DNA from: Turnera subulata | Lineage: Eukaryota > Streptophyta > Magnoliopsida > Malpighiales > Passifloraceae | NCBI GenBank assembly: GCA_028386065.3 | Contig: JAKUCV010002262.1 | Location: 45,499 to 109,498 of the forward strand | Direction: 5' to 3' | Length of the DNA: 64,000 nt | In this document: in pieces, positions 9,426 through 23,344 of the stretch | Position numbering within the stretch: the stretch's first letter is position 1 | Layout: each line of letters begins with the position of its first letter | Translations under genes and position numbers: made by a program | Notes under the pieces: generated by a model | The model's input: only the letters and a program-made list of their open reading frames with translations | Database searches by the model: none | What the model was told of the DNA's origin: nothing

Positions 9426-10958
9426 ATGGCACCAATGATCCAAATTCCGCTGCTCATCACTTTGGTTGTGGTTATTCCATTAATGATTAACCTAGGTATT
9501 ATTTTTTTTATCAATAATATAGGTTTCTCCGGCTTTGCATTGGTTTCTATTGACTCTATTGATTTTCATATCTCTGCAATACTATATTTTTGCTTTTTTT
9601 TGAAAAAAAAAATATTTTTTGAAACCTTAAAATATGTCGTGCTGTCTGATAATTAATTAACAAGAAGGTACCGTAACCTTCGTATTCCCATCTCCATCTC
9701 ACTTCGGCAGTACAGTACAGCATGAGCCGCGTCGCTCTTAAACAATGGTGGTTGACACCATTCTTTGGTCATAACACAACGGCGACCCTCTCCATCATGG
9801 GGATTGACACCATTCTTTGCAATTATATTTCGTTTTTGTTTCTTTTCAGTGAATGTAAAAATAACATAACTATGTCCTTTCGCCAAGTTTGTTTGGGATA
9901 TAATTTGTCCAAGTTTGCATGTAAACAAGCTTTCATTGAATGACTTTGTTCTTTTATTTACTCTTTGATTGACTTTTATGACTTATCCATGATAGGCCAA
10001 TCGACCGTCGAATTATCAGTAGCGAACAACTGTCCTTTCACAATCTGGCCAACTACACGGCCAAGCGCAGGCAACTCAGAACTCTCAGTACCTAGTTTCA
10101 CTCTCCAACAAGGCCAATCAACCACCCTGGAAGTTCCTGACGATTGGGCAGGCAGCATATGGGGTCGAACTTCTTGTAACCAAAATCCTTCTGGAGATTT
10201 CACATGCGCCACCGGGGATTTCAACTCCTCCTCCGTTGAATGGGTCGGCAAAAGACCAGCCTTGCCCATAACTCGTGCAAGGTTACACCTGTCTCATCCC
10301 TCTGGGCAAGACATCTACGAAGTCAACCTAGCGGATGGCTACAATCTTCCAATGGTAATTAGACCGCAACGTGGAACTGGCGATGTCTGTGTTTCTACAG
10401 GATGTGTTCAAGATCTCAACACGCAATGTCCTCCTGAGCTTAAGGTTGTCGGTGATGATGGGGTTACTACTATCGCATGTAAGAGTGCCTGTCTTGCTTT
10501 TGGGACGGATGGGTATTGTTGGAGCAGCGACGGTGGCGTTTCGAGCTCTTACGTCCAATTCTTCAAGCATGCATGTCCTCGCGCTCGGACCCATATTTTC
10601 GATACTTTGAATAATTTGTTTTCATGTGTCAATGCCGATTACCTAATCACCTTCTGTCCAGCCAATCCATTCAGGTGAGTAATTATTTAATTTCTCATAC
10701 ATATTGATGGATCGACTCAATTTTATATTTTTATGATTTGTCATAATTATTGTCTCTTGTGGTTGCAGTAGCACACGCGTAAACAAAGAGGAAGGTGCAC
10801 CAAGAGTCATCGTTGAGAATAAGCCTAGTATCAACAACCAGAATGTACCAATCTCGTTTCCTACCTCTCAAGGCACATCTACATATTTCTCAAGAGGAGG
10901 TTATCTTGTCACCAATGCTGCAATTTGGACAACTTTGGCAACTTTGGCGATTTTCTAA
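9426..10958 (+). CDS. TLP-B: thaumatin-like (PR-5 family) protein, three exons, apparently intact
   Basis: Exons are 9426-9495, 9996-10674 and 10769-10958, with GT..AG introns in phases 1 and 2, giving 312 residues. Residues 1-23 form a hydrophobic signal peptide. The thaumatin fold follows: NNCPFTIWP, then WGRTSC, DGYNLPM, CVQDLNTQCP, FFKHACPRA and ITFCP. The TLP family is secreted or apoplastic and is linked to defence; some members bind or hydrolyse beta-1,3-glucans. This one is atypical. I count 12 Cys in the core instead of the usual 16: the GDC Cys is F, the YCC pair has lost one, and the C of the CGPT-type segment is missing. The REDDD glutamate position is Arg. A C-terminal tail of about 60 residues ends in a hydrophobic stretch (AAIWTTLATLAIF), possibly a GPI-attachment signal. 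Glucan-cleaving activity is therefore doubtful. Confidence 0.9.
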
Positions 10959-11317
10959 ATTATATAAGAAGACTATGCTGAATACTTTACGATCGATTTT
11001 AATTTCCCTTTTTTCGGTTTCATGTTGTAATGGAGCGGCATATTAGGAAACAGAAACTGAAGTTCCCTTTAGTTAGTTAAATCACGTTGTCTTTTTCTTT
11101 TTGTTTGTCACCATAATCAAAGTGATGCTCCTGTTGGAACTTATGAGTTGTGGTCTGATGGTTTCTCATATTCTCAATGTAAATTGGGTTTTCATTTCAA
11201 CTGCTGAATTTGTTTCGATTTTTCTAGCACATTTACCCTAATCTCAACCATTGCTTACCATCCCATGTCCCTTGTCACTCTCTACTCTTCGTTCTGCATA
11301 CCATATACATATACACG
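10959..11317 (+). other. TLP-B 3' flank and copied SCI1 intron-3 sequence
   Basis: After the TLP-B 3' UTR, the segment from about 11110 to 11310 matches SCI1 intron 3 (19490-19640) and, inverted, 63230-63400. Shared strings include TTTTCATTTCAACTGCTGAATTTGTT and TCTCAACCATT. It is a duplicated spacer with no coding exon. The junction to PPR sequence is at ACACGG|TGCCC near 11318. Confidence 0.75.
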
Positions 11318-11700
11318 GTGCCCAAGGGAGACTTAGTAACTTGGAATGCACTTATTGGTGGCCATGCAGATAACCAACAATCAGAAGCGGCACTAGAAGC
11401 CTTTAAATTGATGAAAGAAGAATGTGTTCCTACCAACTACATTACACTGTCAAATGTTCTAGGTGCTTGTTTGGCTCCTGATGATCTGCTGCCTGGTGGG
11501 ATGCCCATCCATGCTTTTAATAATTCGATCAGGGTCTGAATCTGATGAACACGTCCTGAATTCACTTATCATGATGTATGCCAAGTGTGGTGATCTAAAT
11601 TCAAGTAACTATACCTTTGATGGATTAAATATTAAGAGTGCTGTTGCACGGAACATTATCATGGCTGCAAATGCTCATCACGGTTGCATGGGGGAGGCTC
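11318..11700 (+). pseudogene. PPR-3: internal fragment of a PPR-DYW gene
   Basis: The sequence starts abruptly inside a PPR repeat (PKGDLVTWNALIGGHADN...). It covers roughly three repeats matching PPR-1 38480-38870 and PPR-2 60400-60830. One extra base near 11518 shifts the frame (the paralogue continues HAFIIRSG), and similarity ends at GCMGEAL near 11700. Both gene ends are missing, so no product is expected. Confidence 0.9.
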
Positions 11701-12034
11701 TGATAAAATCCCATTCATCTAACAAAATCTAAGATAAAATCTAAAGTTTAACTACACCGTAACTATGTCAATATCAAAGAGGAAAACATTGATTGTGTTT
11801 GTTCCGCTTCTGCTCCCATGTTTTGGAAGCTGGCTTCGTATATGTCCTCTCACAATCTCTGGAGACCTAAAATCCAGAATTATGACTACCATATCGCAAG
11901 CATCCTACAACTAAAAATTCACAAGCTATTTCCAACTGAAAACAATCACTGGTTCCTCAACAGAGAGAAGAAATCTTTCAACTTGCAAAACCAACTAAGT
12001 GAAAGAATGAAAAGAATCTTGACAGGGATCGGGT
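11701..12034 (-). other. POD-1 3' UTR and flank
   Basis: Read on the minus strand, about 11930-12034 matches the POD-2 3' UTR after 58352 (CTTTTCATT-TTTCACTTAGTTGG, GAGGAACCAGTGA). The remainder up to the PPR fragment shows no recognisable feature. Confidence 0.6.
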
Positions 12035-15221
<3,187 letters not shown>

Positions 15222-15388
15222 TTCACTTCCTAGCTAAAGACGTAGTATCAGAGAAGTAGTAGCACAGAAGTAATAGAGAGTGAGAGTGAGAGAAAGAGAG
15301 AGAGAGAGAGTAAGGAGATGATTTATTATAATATCAAAAAAAAGGAAACGAGACGAATTAAAGGAAGGAGAAGGGAGAGCGCGGGAAA
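15222..15388 (-). promoter_or_regulatory. POD-1 leader with CT tract, separated from its distal promoter
   Basis: Read on the minus strand it holds a CT-repeat tract (plus-strand GA run, 15279-15311) and the TTTAGCTAG leader just before the ATG, both shared with POD-2. The upstream part of the promoter, with the CCCTGGCCGTTATAATGG block, is now at 17290-17340, beyond the transposon. Confidence 0.65.
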
Positions 15389-17274
15389 GGGTTTTTGGTA
15401 CAGTTGGTACCCAACTTTCTTACGTTTGGTCAATCGTGTACCTACAACTTTTCTCGAGACATTTATGTACCTTGAGTTTTAGCGGGCAGGTTAATCATGG
15501 GTCTCGGGCGGGGCATGTGCTGACGTGGTTTCTGCCCCAAATTGAGCTGCTGCTCGTAGCTCAAAACGACGTCGTATCAGCATGATACGACGTCATTTCA
15601 TATCTAAGTGTCAAAGGTGGGTCTCACCAAGGTTCAACCAATCAAGATAGTAATCAATGATCTTAGTATCCAACCAGGGTTCAACCAAAAAGATAACAAA
15701 AAGATAAAACACCAAACTATTTTACCAAATACTAGTCGGGAAAACGGAAAAAAAATAGCGTGAAAATCTTAAGCTTTTCATTTATATACACAGATTTAAT
15801 AAAAAAAAGTTCTTTTAAACACACAAAAAAACTGGTAAACATGGACCCAAAACAAAGATCTCACATAACCTGAAAATCTCTCCCTCCTCACCACTTTCTC
15901 CCCTTCCCCTCTCCGTCTCAAACTAACCCCCACCACCACCACCCATCTTTCCTCCTCTCTTTCCTTGCTCCCTAAAAGCTGCCGCTTCAGCTTCTACGTC
16001 CCGTCCCTTGGAAATTCACTAACCTTGAAAACCGCCCAACCGAATCGAACGACTCCGATGTATTCGGTGAGGAGGGAGCTCAAGGGGATTCAACCCCTCG
16101 TGGGTAGCCTCCTCCGCCTCCGAGACTGGCGAGCTTGGTTGCAATTCTTGTTAGGGCTCTTGCTGCAAAGGTACGGATTGGGGGCTCGGTGGGATTGAAA
16201 CATGGCCTTGGGCGGCAGCGCTGCCATGGCATTTAGGGTATTTTCAAAATGGTAGTTCTTTTTATTTGATTTGCAGAAATCAACAATGGTGCCTGCAAAC
16301 ATTCAATTGCAACTTTCGTACAAATTGGATTGATTGCTGGTGGTTGTATATTTGGACAAAAATCCATTGCCACTGGATGCCTGTCCGATATAAAGCCAGA
16401 AGAAATAAATCCACCGCTTTCTTTGTATTTGTACTGGGGAAGGAGGAGAACCAAAAGACTTAACAGTTTACTAGATCAACCTTTGAGACGGTGCAAAGAC
16501 ATCAACCTTTGTACTTCTCAACGATACTTTTCTGTTGGTGTCAATTTTGGTTGATGGCGGTTGTGGTGGTGGTCTCGGGCTTGGGTGTTTGGCGGTTGTG
16601 GTGGTGGTGTTGGGTTCTGGATGGTGGTTGTGCTGGATTTTGGATGGTGGTGGAGGCAAAGTGTGATGGGTGGTGGTGATTCGCAGTGGTGAGGGGCTGG
16701 AATCGGGAAAAAGTTTGCTATTTTTTTGGAATAAAAATTGTTATTTATTATACAAAAATTAATTTTGATTTTTTAAATTTAGGCTGGAATCGGGAAAAAA
16801 AATCCAGGCTGGAAGCACAAATTATATAAAACCCATTATAACTTATGTTACGTATTGCTTTATACAAATTCCTCAAAAAAAATTTTCTTTATACAAAACA
16901 AATCCATTTATAATATGGATACTTTATTATTGGGATAATATTTTGGGTTTGGTTAAACCTCTCAAACTAGGTAAGAATCGGGTGGAAAGCTACTCAAATC
17001 AGGTAAGAACCAGGTGGAAAGCTACTGGGAGAATGGTGGAACCCACACCTGCCACATGGACGCTAAACGACGTCGTATCATGGTGATACTACGTCGTTTT
17101 GAGCTACGGGCAGCAGCCCAAAATTGGGTAGAAACCACGTCAGCACATGCCCCGCCCGAGACCCATGACTGACCTGCTCGCTAAAATTCAAGGTACATAA
17201 ATGTCTCGAGAAAAGTTATAGGTACACGATTGACCCAACGTAAAAAAGTTGGGTACCAATTGTACCAAAAACCC
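15389..17274. mobile_element. Mutator-like element (probable Pack-MULE) in the POD-1 promoter
   Basis: Terminal inverted repeats of about 205 bp (GGGTTTTTGGTAC-TTGGTACCCAACTT... at both ends, nearly 90% alike by eye) bound a 1886-bp insert. A perfect 9-bp target duplication CGCGGGAAA (15380-15388 and 17275-17283) is diagnostic of MULEs. Rejoining the flanks mentally restores the promoter order seen before POD-2 (GCGGGAAATGGTGAGG). No transposase is present. The interior contains gene-like, GC-richer sequence. Confidence 0.95.
15845..16680 (+). other. Gene-like cargo of the MULE
   Basis: A pyrimidine-rich leader (15885-15970) precedes a short frame with ATG near 16059 (MYSVRRELKGIQPLVGSLLR...). 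A possible GTACGG donor lies near 16172 and a TTTGATTTGCAG acceptor near 16276, followed by a frame containing IGLIAGGCIFGQK. A GGT-rich stretch with repeated GGTGGT and GGTTGTG motifs ends the cargo (16550-16680). This looks like captured pieces of one or more host genes. I do not recognise the donor. Confidence 0.45.
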
Positions 17275-17283
17275 CGCGGGAAA

Positions 17284-18614
17284 TGGTGAGGAGTAAATGA
17301 CTAAAACGGCCCCTGGCCGTTATAATGGTTGGGTTTTGGATGTCGTCGGTTTCTTCCGTTTCGCATTTTTATTTTTCTCTGCTCTGGGAAGGAGGAGACA
17401 GGGAGAGTCGTGCCTGCCTGATTGGGTTACTACGTTTGAGGGTCCATTTCTAAAGGTGATATCCGAGATATCTTTTTACTTATAATGTGCTGTTAATGGG
17501 CCTCAGTTGGCCAGGTGTCAGTTCACCTAGAATAATCACATAAGATGAATAAATTGTGAAGTGGGCTGGTTAGCCCGAGGAGGTTAAGGGGAAAGACTTG
17601 AGAATAGTTGAGATCTTCTGTTGATTAAAATTAAAAAAAAAATTGCGACATAAAATGCATGTTTTGATTGAAATTTTAGGATATGTTACATATATGTAGT
17701 TATGTACACATATATTTCATTGAGTTAGACTATGAAGTGGTCGTGTCATGTGTGGATTGTATCCACATGTGTAAAGTAATTTAATCAAAAGAGAATCGCG
17801 TATTGGCCATGGTAGAAAATCTAAAAAATAGAAGAAATTATGAAGATAGTAGTTTTTTGATATTATGAAGATAGTAGTTAATAGATTATTTATCTTGACA
17901 AAGATATTTTAGACTTAGAAACATATTTTATTATCTTAATTATTAAAGAAATGAAATCTGATAATATTTTGTAAAATGAGATCTATATCGAAGAACAAAG
18001 AAAGAAGAGAAAGAAAAGAAATTCAATATGAATTCTGAAAAACCCATGTGTAATAAAAATTAAAATTTGTTATTTGATATAAGTTATGTATAGAAGATAA
18101 TAATACAAGTGAATAAGACAAAGAATATTCAAAAAATAATTTCAATAATCTCAAACTTATAAAAGATAGTTTTGTGACAGGTAAGTGATAGAATATATAT
18201 CTATCCTCATTTATTAACTTGTAATTATCATCCATTCTCGAAAAAAAACGTAATTGTTGTCATTACCATTTAACATTATAATTTACACTATAATACATGA
18301 TTTAAAATATTAAAAATATGAGAACTTTCATATTGTTATTTGTTGACTATTTTTAAAAATTATTTTCTATTTATTTTATATTGCATAACTATTTTTTTTT
18401 TAAGAATAATCATATTATATGTTATCATACCACGTGTGCAAAAAAAATCTAATAACTAAATTTTGGAAAATGATCGTAGTTGGTGCATGGCATGTCGTTC
18501 GCTTCATCCCCAACCCCTCCTCAATAATCATCCTAGCTCAGTGCGAATAACTTTGATTTCCAAATGTTAGGTTTAATCGTCTCGAAATTCTTTCACAATT
18601 TCTCTCCAGCGGAA
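17284..18614. other. Peroxidase distal promoter and SCI1 upstream spacer
   Basis: This is the paralogue of 6840-7574. The left 130 bp is the displaced distal POD-1 promoter (CCCTGGCCGTTATAATGG near 17310). The middle, about 17640-18480, is AT-rich without genes, and it carries an extra segment of about 600 bp (17690-18240) not seen at 7220. The right end leads into SCI1. Confidence 0.7.
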
Positions 18615-20949
18615 ATGGGAGGCGACAGGAAGTCGAAGGAGGAGTAAAACCAAGAGAAGCCCTTCTCTCACATCATCCTCGGAAGGTGATGCTCTGTCCT
18701 CTTCCCTACGGGACCCTTTTCTTTTCTTGGCTCCAGAATATTATTATCTTGCAATTTAAGTCCTATATTTGTATAAGTGGCCTTTTCTATTAGCTAATAT
18801 GATGAAACTGGAGCGAGCTGTTTACTTAGCCCTGGTGGTTATAGTTTGTGTAAATTACGACCATTTCTGCATTGGTGGATGGAAGAAACTGATTGATTTT
18901 CGTTTCTGACGGCTTTTTCTTTAAAAATCCGGTGGTTGCAAAATTGACTGTTGGATGATTTTTTACGGGTAGTTTCTTTCTTTCTTTTTTTTTTTTTGCT
19001 TCAGTTTCCTGTATTTTTTTACAAAGTGAGAACATTCGGGAGTTGTTCTTATAAAATGTGTTCTGGATGGTAACATATAGACGAAGGGAAGAGCAGAAAA
19101 AGGCACAGAAGGGAAGAAGAGGGGGGTAGGAGAAGCCGGAAGAGTGATGATAAAGAGAGGAGAAAGGACAAGAAATCTCACAAGCACAGGTCTGATAAAG
19201 GTATCATTTTGATTTCCTGGGTTTTTGGCATTCTATACTATGCTTTCTTGTGCTGGTTCATGGTATCTTTCATATGCTTTATTCTAAATTTTGTTCACGT
19301 ACCATCCTTTGGATGGGTATCTAGACATGCTACTTTCCCTATTGGTATAGAGGATTTTTCTGAAATAATTCAATCCTGTTGACATGCTATTATTAACCCA
19401 GAAAAGAAGTCGAAGGATAAGCATAGCAGTAAACGTCAGAGGAGCGGGCACCACTCGGTATGCAAACTTTTACTGTTCTCTTTAACTATGATCTGATGTT
19501 TTCTATATACTCAATTGTAAATTAGGTTTTCATTTCAACTGCTGAATTTGTTCCGAGTTTTGTATCATGTTTGCCTCTAATCTCAACCATTCCCTGCCAT
19601 CCCTAGTCTCTTCTCACCCTCTCTACTCTTTGTTTTGCATTACTTTTTTTTAATACTGATTTAGGTCTTGGTTGTTACTCTACTGTAATAGGATTTAGGA
19701 CTGGTATAGGTGGGATTTTGGATGAAGCACATCTAGATTTCATACCATTTGACCAAAGGTAGAACAGAAATCTTAAAATAGCCCACCTAATTAATTTGCA
19801 GAGTATGCGTGGAGCGATTGTATTAACTATAGATGGACACCTTTTCCATTGGTCCCTTTACTGATAACTTCATTCCCATTATGCACAGCCTTGTATTAAC
19901 TTTGTTGCTCGGTAGACTATATTTTATTTCCTCTGTGGCACATTTAGGGTAATCATGCTCATGGCTTTCTAAGTCACCATAATGTGTCCAATTAAATGCA
20001 TAACTCATTGCGATGACTTCTTTGTGACTAAGATTGAGAATAACTTATATCAACTTCATGGCTTCAATCCTGTCCCATTGGAAGTAATTTGTGTGCCCAA
20101 CAATGTTGAGCATGATTCAGAATCATATCTACTACACTGATTGGGCCATGAAGGTGCTACTTGTTTTGATAGGTTGGTTGTTAAAGACAGCTAGACACTT
20201 CGTAACTTCTATATCTTGCTTCGTTTGCATTCTTTGTTTCACTGATTATACTGAAGAGTCTCGGATGTATTTATGTAATGCAAAATATTAGAATGATGTT
20301 TTCTACTGGTTAAAATCATCTAGTTCTTTAAAAATCTTGGATATTCCTATGTTGCTGCAAATTTAATTTGAATAGTCTTTGTCATTTCACTTCTAGTTCT
20401 GATGGTGTTACACCTCAATAACCAAACAAAACAAATCCCACTTGGAAGTGGAGTATTGCTTCAATTTCTTTGATTGTTATTCAGCTTGGCACTTTGTTTC
20501 ATGTAGTTCGGTCCTATGGCTCAGAATGGATTTAGTGTTTTATGGTAGAATTTGCTTAGCATTGAACTTTTGACTTAAGAAGAAATCGGCCAGAAGGAAA
20601 AGCTTGTGGGCGCCATCCTTTTTTAATTGTGTTGGGTGGCACGGATTTAACTGATTTCTTGTACGTGCAGAGTGAATTGATTGGTTTGTGCCTTTTGCTT
20701 TGTTTCTATCTTCAGAAAAGTAAGATTGAGGAGCTGTCCAATGATGACTACTTCTCCAAGAATAATGAGTTTGCTACATGGCTGAAAGAAGAGAAAAAGT
20801 TGTTCTTCTCTGACCTTTCATCCGAGTCTGCACGCCAATTGTTTTCAGACTTTGTCGAAGACTGGAATGATCTAAAGCTTGAATCACGATACTATGACGG
20901 CATGTCAAGTGGTCCTCGGAGTGCTCATAACTGGGTATTCAAAAAGTAG
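18615..20949 (+). pseudogene. SCI1: SCI1-like gene (style cell-cycle inhibitor 1 family), frameshifted in exon 1
   Basis: Exons are 18615-18685, 19081-19200, 19402-19457 and 20716-20949, all with GT..AG borders. Exons 2 and 3 encode a Lys/Arg/Ser-rich nuclear-type stretch (DEGKSRKRHRREEE...). Exon 4 encodes the conserved domain: LSNDDYFSKNNEFATWLKEE, then KLFFSDLSSESARQLFSDFV, ending GPRSAHNWVFKK. The family comprises small nuclear proteins; the tobacco member restrains cell proliferation in the pistil. Exon 1 has 71 bases against 70 in the copy at 7575: an extra G near 18638 (AAGGAGGAGTAA) gives a stop after ten codons, with no later in-frame ATG until exon 4. With 70 bases the model would encode 159 residues, the family size. 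It is either a recent pseudogene or an assembly error. Confidence 0.8.
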
Positions 20950-21543
20950 CAGCAGAGAAGCCACCCCAGCGGTTCTGTTTTGCTTCACTCTGCATGGTTT
21001 TGTACATTTAGATATGCGTAAGTCTAATCTCGAGTTTTATTCCTGTACTAATTCGCTGCTTTCCAATTGTTGTTTCCTCATTTCCAATGTTTACACGAAG
21101 TATGACCTGTTTATGGGGGTGTAATTGCAAAGTTATCGATATGAAGTAGATAGCCTTGTATTTTCATTTTTATAAATTCTCTGGTTGCGTTCTGCAATGC
21201 GAATGGATTTCATGCTTTAGCACCAATTCCTCCACTAGGTCTGTTTTTTTCCCTTAAACAGACGTTCTTCACACTTAGTTGATCAGTTGATTTCAGGAGA
21301 GGAACTAAAAATATTTACCTTACGGGTTAGGACTAAAATACGATCTTGCTTGTGTTTCTGCTTGCTAGGGTAACCAATACATTCAACCAAAAAACGAAGG
21401 TTTGCAAGGTAGAAAAACATATGGTTGGTTACGACAAACAGTCACTGAACTCATGAATGCAATGGGCAGCAAAACAAAGTTTTTCTTCTGTTTTTGCTTC
21501 TGAGTATTATTAATTCGCAGCTCATCTATGTTCATGAGTTGCA
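20950..21543. other. SCI1 3' flank
   Basis: The 3' UTR (AGCAGCAGAGAAGCCACCCC) also reappears at 36800. From about 21120 on I see no gene. The 81-codon open frame that overlaps the end of SCI1 is a shadow of exon 4. Confidence 0.6.
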
Positions 21544-21666
21544 GCTCGCTTGCATCCAAGCATCATAAAATAAGGGAGGCCGAAGAACAGAAAGAAAGGT
21601 TGTCCAAATATCATAAAATAAGAGAGGCCAAAGAACAGAAAGAAAAGTTGGCAAGCGAATATTGAG
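21544..21666 (+). other. Possible terminal exon with an in-frame 48-base duplication
   Basis: After an acceptor-like GAGTTGCAG at 21535-21543, an open frame reads SLASKHHKIREAEEQKERL, then SKYHKIREAKEQKEKLASEY and a TGA. The 16-residue unit SK.HKIREA.EQKE.L is repeated twice, is highly charged and is likely helical. Differences between the two units are few, so the duplication is fairly recent. No upstream exon was found. It may be the tail of a lost gene or an alternative exon of SCI1. Function unknown. Confidence 0.35.
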
Positions 21667-22012
21667 AGCCAGAGACTGGGTGAACATTGCGATTATCTTG
21701 GTAGAGTGAAACCATGTTCGTTTTCTTTAACGAGCAAATCCTTTTTCATTATTTAGAAATATGCCGTGTAATTATATTTGCTTTTTTTATGTGAGCAAAT
21801 CCTTTTTCAATCCAGAAAACGATTTTCTCCTTTCCCTACTGTCCCAAATCGTTTTCCAGGTAGGATTAAGCCCAATTCTTTTCCAAGTAGGATTAGGAAG
21901 TAATCCTGCCTCCTCTATATATAAATTTGTCACTTATGTAATATCACACTCTCCAACTCACCGATACTCAACTTTTGAAAATTTATTCTGCCTCTGTTCT
22001 TCTCCTACTGCA
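21667..22012 (+). promoter_or_regulatory. TLP-C promoter region with TATA box
   Basis: TATATATAAA at 21916-21925 lies about 90 bp before the ATG at 22013. Upstream are two GAGCAAATCCTTTTTCA copies (near 21730 and 21793) and two AAGTAGGATTA copies near 21884, related to the TLP-B promoter blocks. Confidence 0.6.
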
Positions 22013-23344
22013 ATGGGTTCGTTTCCTCTCGTTGCTCTTATTGTTACTATGCTAGCAACGGGATCAGGTATTATTATTATTATCCTGCAGCGATATGCCT
22101 TTATTTTACTTTTATATTAATAATAATGCTTACGAGTTACGATGTATATAGTTTGTACATCTGTTATCTTTTTTTTTTTTTGTTGTTGATATGTTATTCT
22201 TATTTCTTTTTGTTTTTCGTCCATATGTTATTCTTGTATCAACTCTTGAGAATCATATTTTTTTAAAAAAAATAACGGTAGACAATATTCTTTGATTTTC
22301 ATATCTCTATGCTTTATTTTTTTTAAAAAAAATTGATTTTGAAACCTAAAACGTTGTCGTGCTGTCTGATAATTAATTAACAAGAAGGATTGCTGAAGAG
22401 GCTGTTGTTGTGTTTGATGGTGTCGTGGCCCAAGATGGTACGTGACCTCTATTTGGAGCGACCGACTGACGCGGTGGCTCGGAGGAGATGGAACGAATTT
22501 TTTAAAACTTTAAATTGAAACGATTATATTAAAACCACTATTAACGAAACTACACCGTATTTGTTTTCCATGTTGCACGCCTGCCCACATCAAATTATAT
22601 TTTTTTTCCTTGCTATGAGTGTCAATATAAAATTGCTATGTCGTTTTTGCCTAGTTTATTATGTATCTAATTTGTCCAATTTTAACTCTTGATCGATTTT
22701 ATGACTTGCGCAGTTCAAGCATCTGATTCGGTAACATTTAAGATTGCGAACAAATGCCCTTTCACAGTTTGGCCCGCTGCACGCTCCAATGCAGCTTATC
22801 CAGAACTCTCAGAAACTAGTTTCACTCTCGAACAAGGCGGATCAACCACTCTACAAGTTCCTGGCGGTTGGGCAGACAGTATATGGGGTCGAACTTCTTG
22901 TAGCCAAAATCCATCAGGAAACTTGGTGTGTGCCACTGGAGACTTCAACTCCTCCAGTGTTCAATTGGTCGACGTCGGCAAAGGACCAGCCTTGCCCGTT
23001 ACTCTTGCAAATTTCCACCTATTTCATCCCGGGGGGGAAGATGTATACGAAGTCAACGTTGCTGATGGCTACAACCTACCCATGATAATTAGACCGCAAC
23101 GTGGAACTGGCAATGCCTGTATCTCTGCAGGATGCGTTCAAGACCTAAACTCTGTATGTCCTCATGAGCTTAGAGTTTTTGGTGATGATGGCGTTACTAC
23201 TGTGGCTTGTAAGAGCGCTTGTCTTGCTTTTGGGCCGTGGGCATATTGTTGCAGTGATTGCGTTTTTTTTTTGTCTAAAACCGAAGTCATATATTGAATA
23301 TATGCAAAATGTGTACAAAGCACACAAAACACAGAGCTTATGAA

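Noticed and set aside
16471..16679. Pro/His- and Trp/Val-rich frames in the MULE
   Set aside because: They result from a GGT/GTT-rich simple stretch, not from a conserved protein.
15389..17274. Mutator transposase
   Set aside because: Looked for a long frame with transposase motifs in both directions; none present, so the element is non-autonomous.
20091..20291. 66-codon frame in SCI1 intron 3
   Set aside because: The duplicated intron copy at 36550-36700 does not keep the frame; intronic chance frame.
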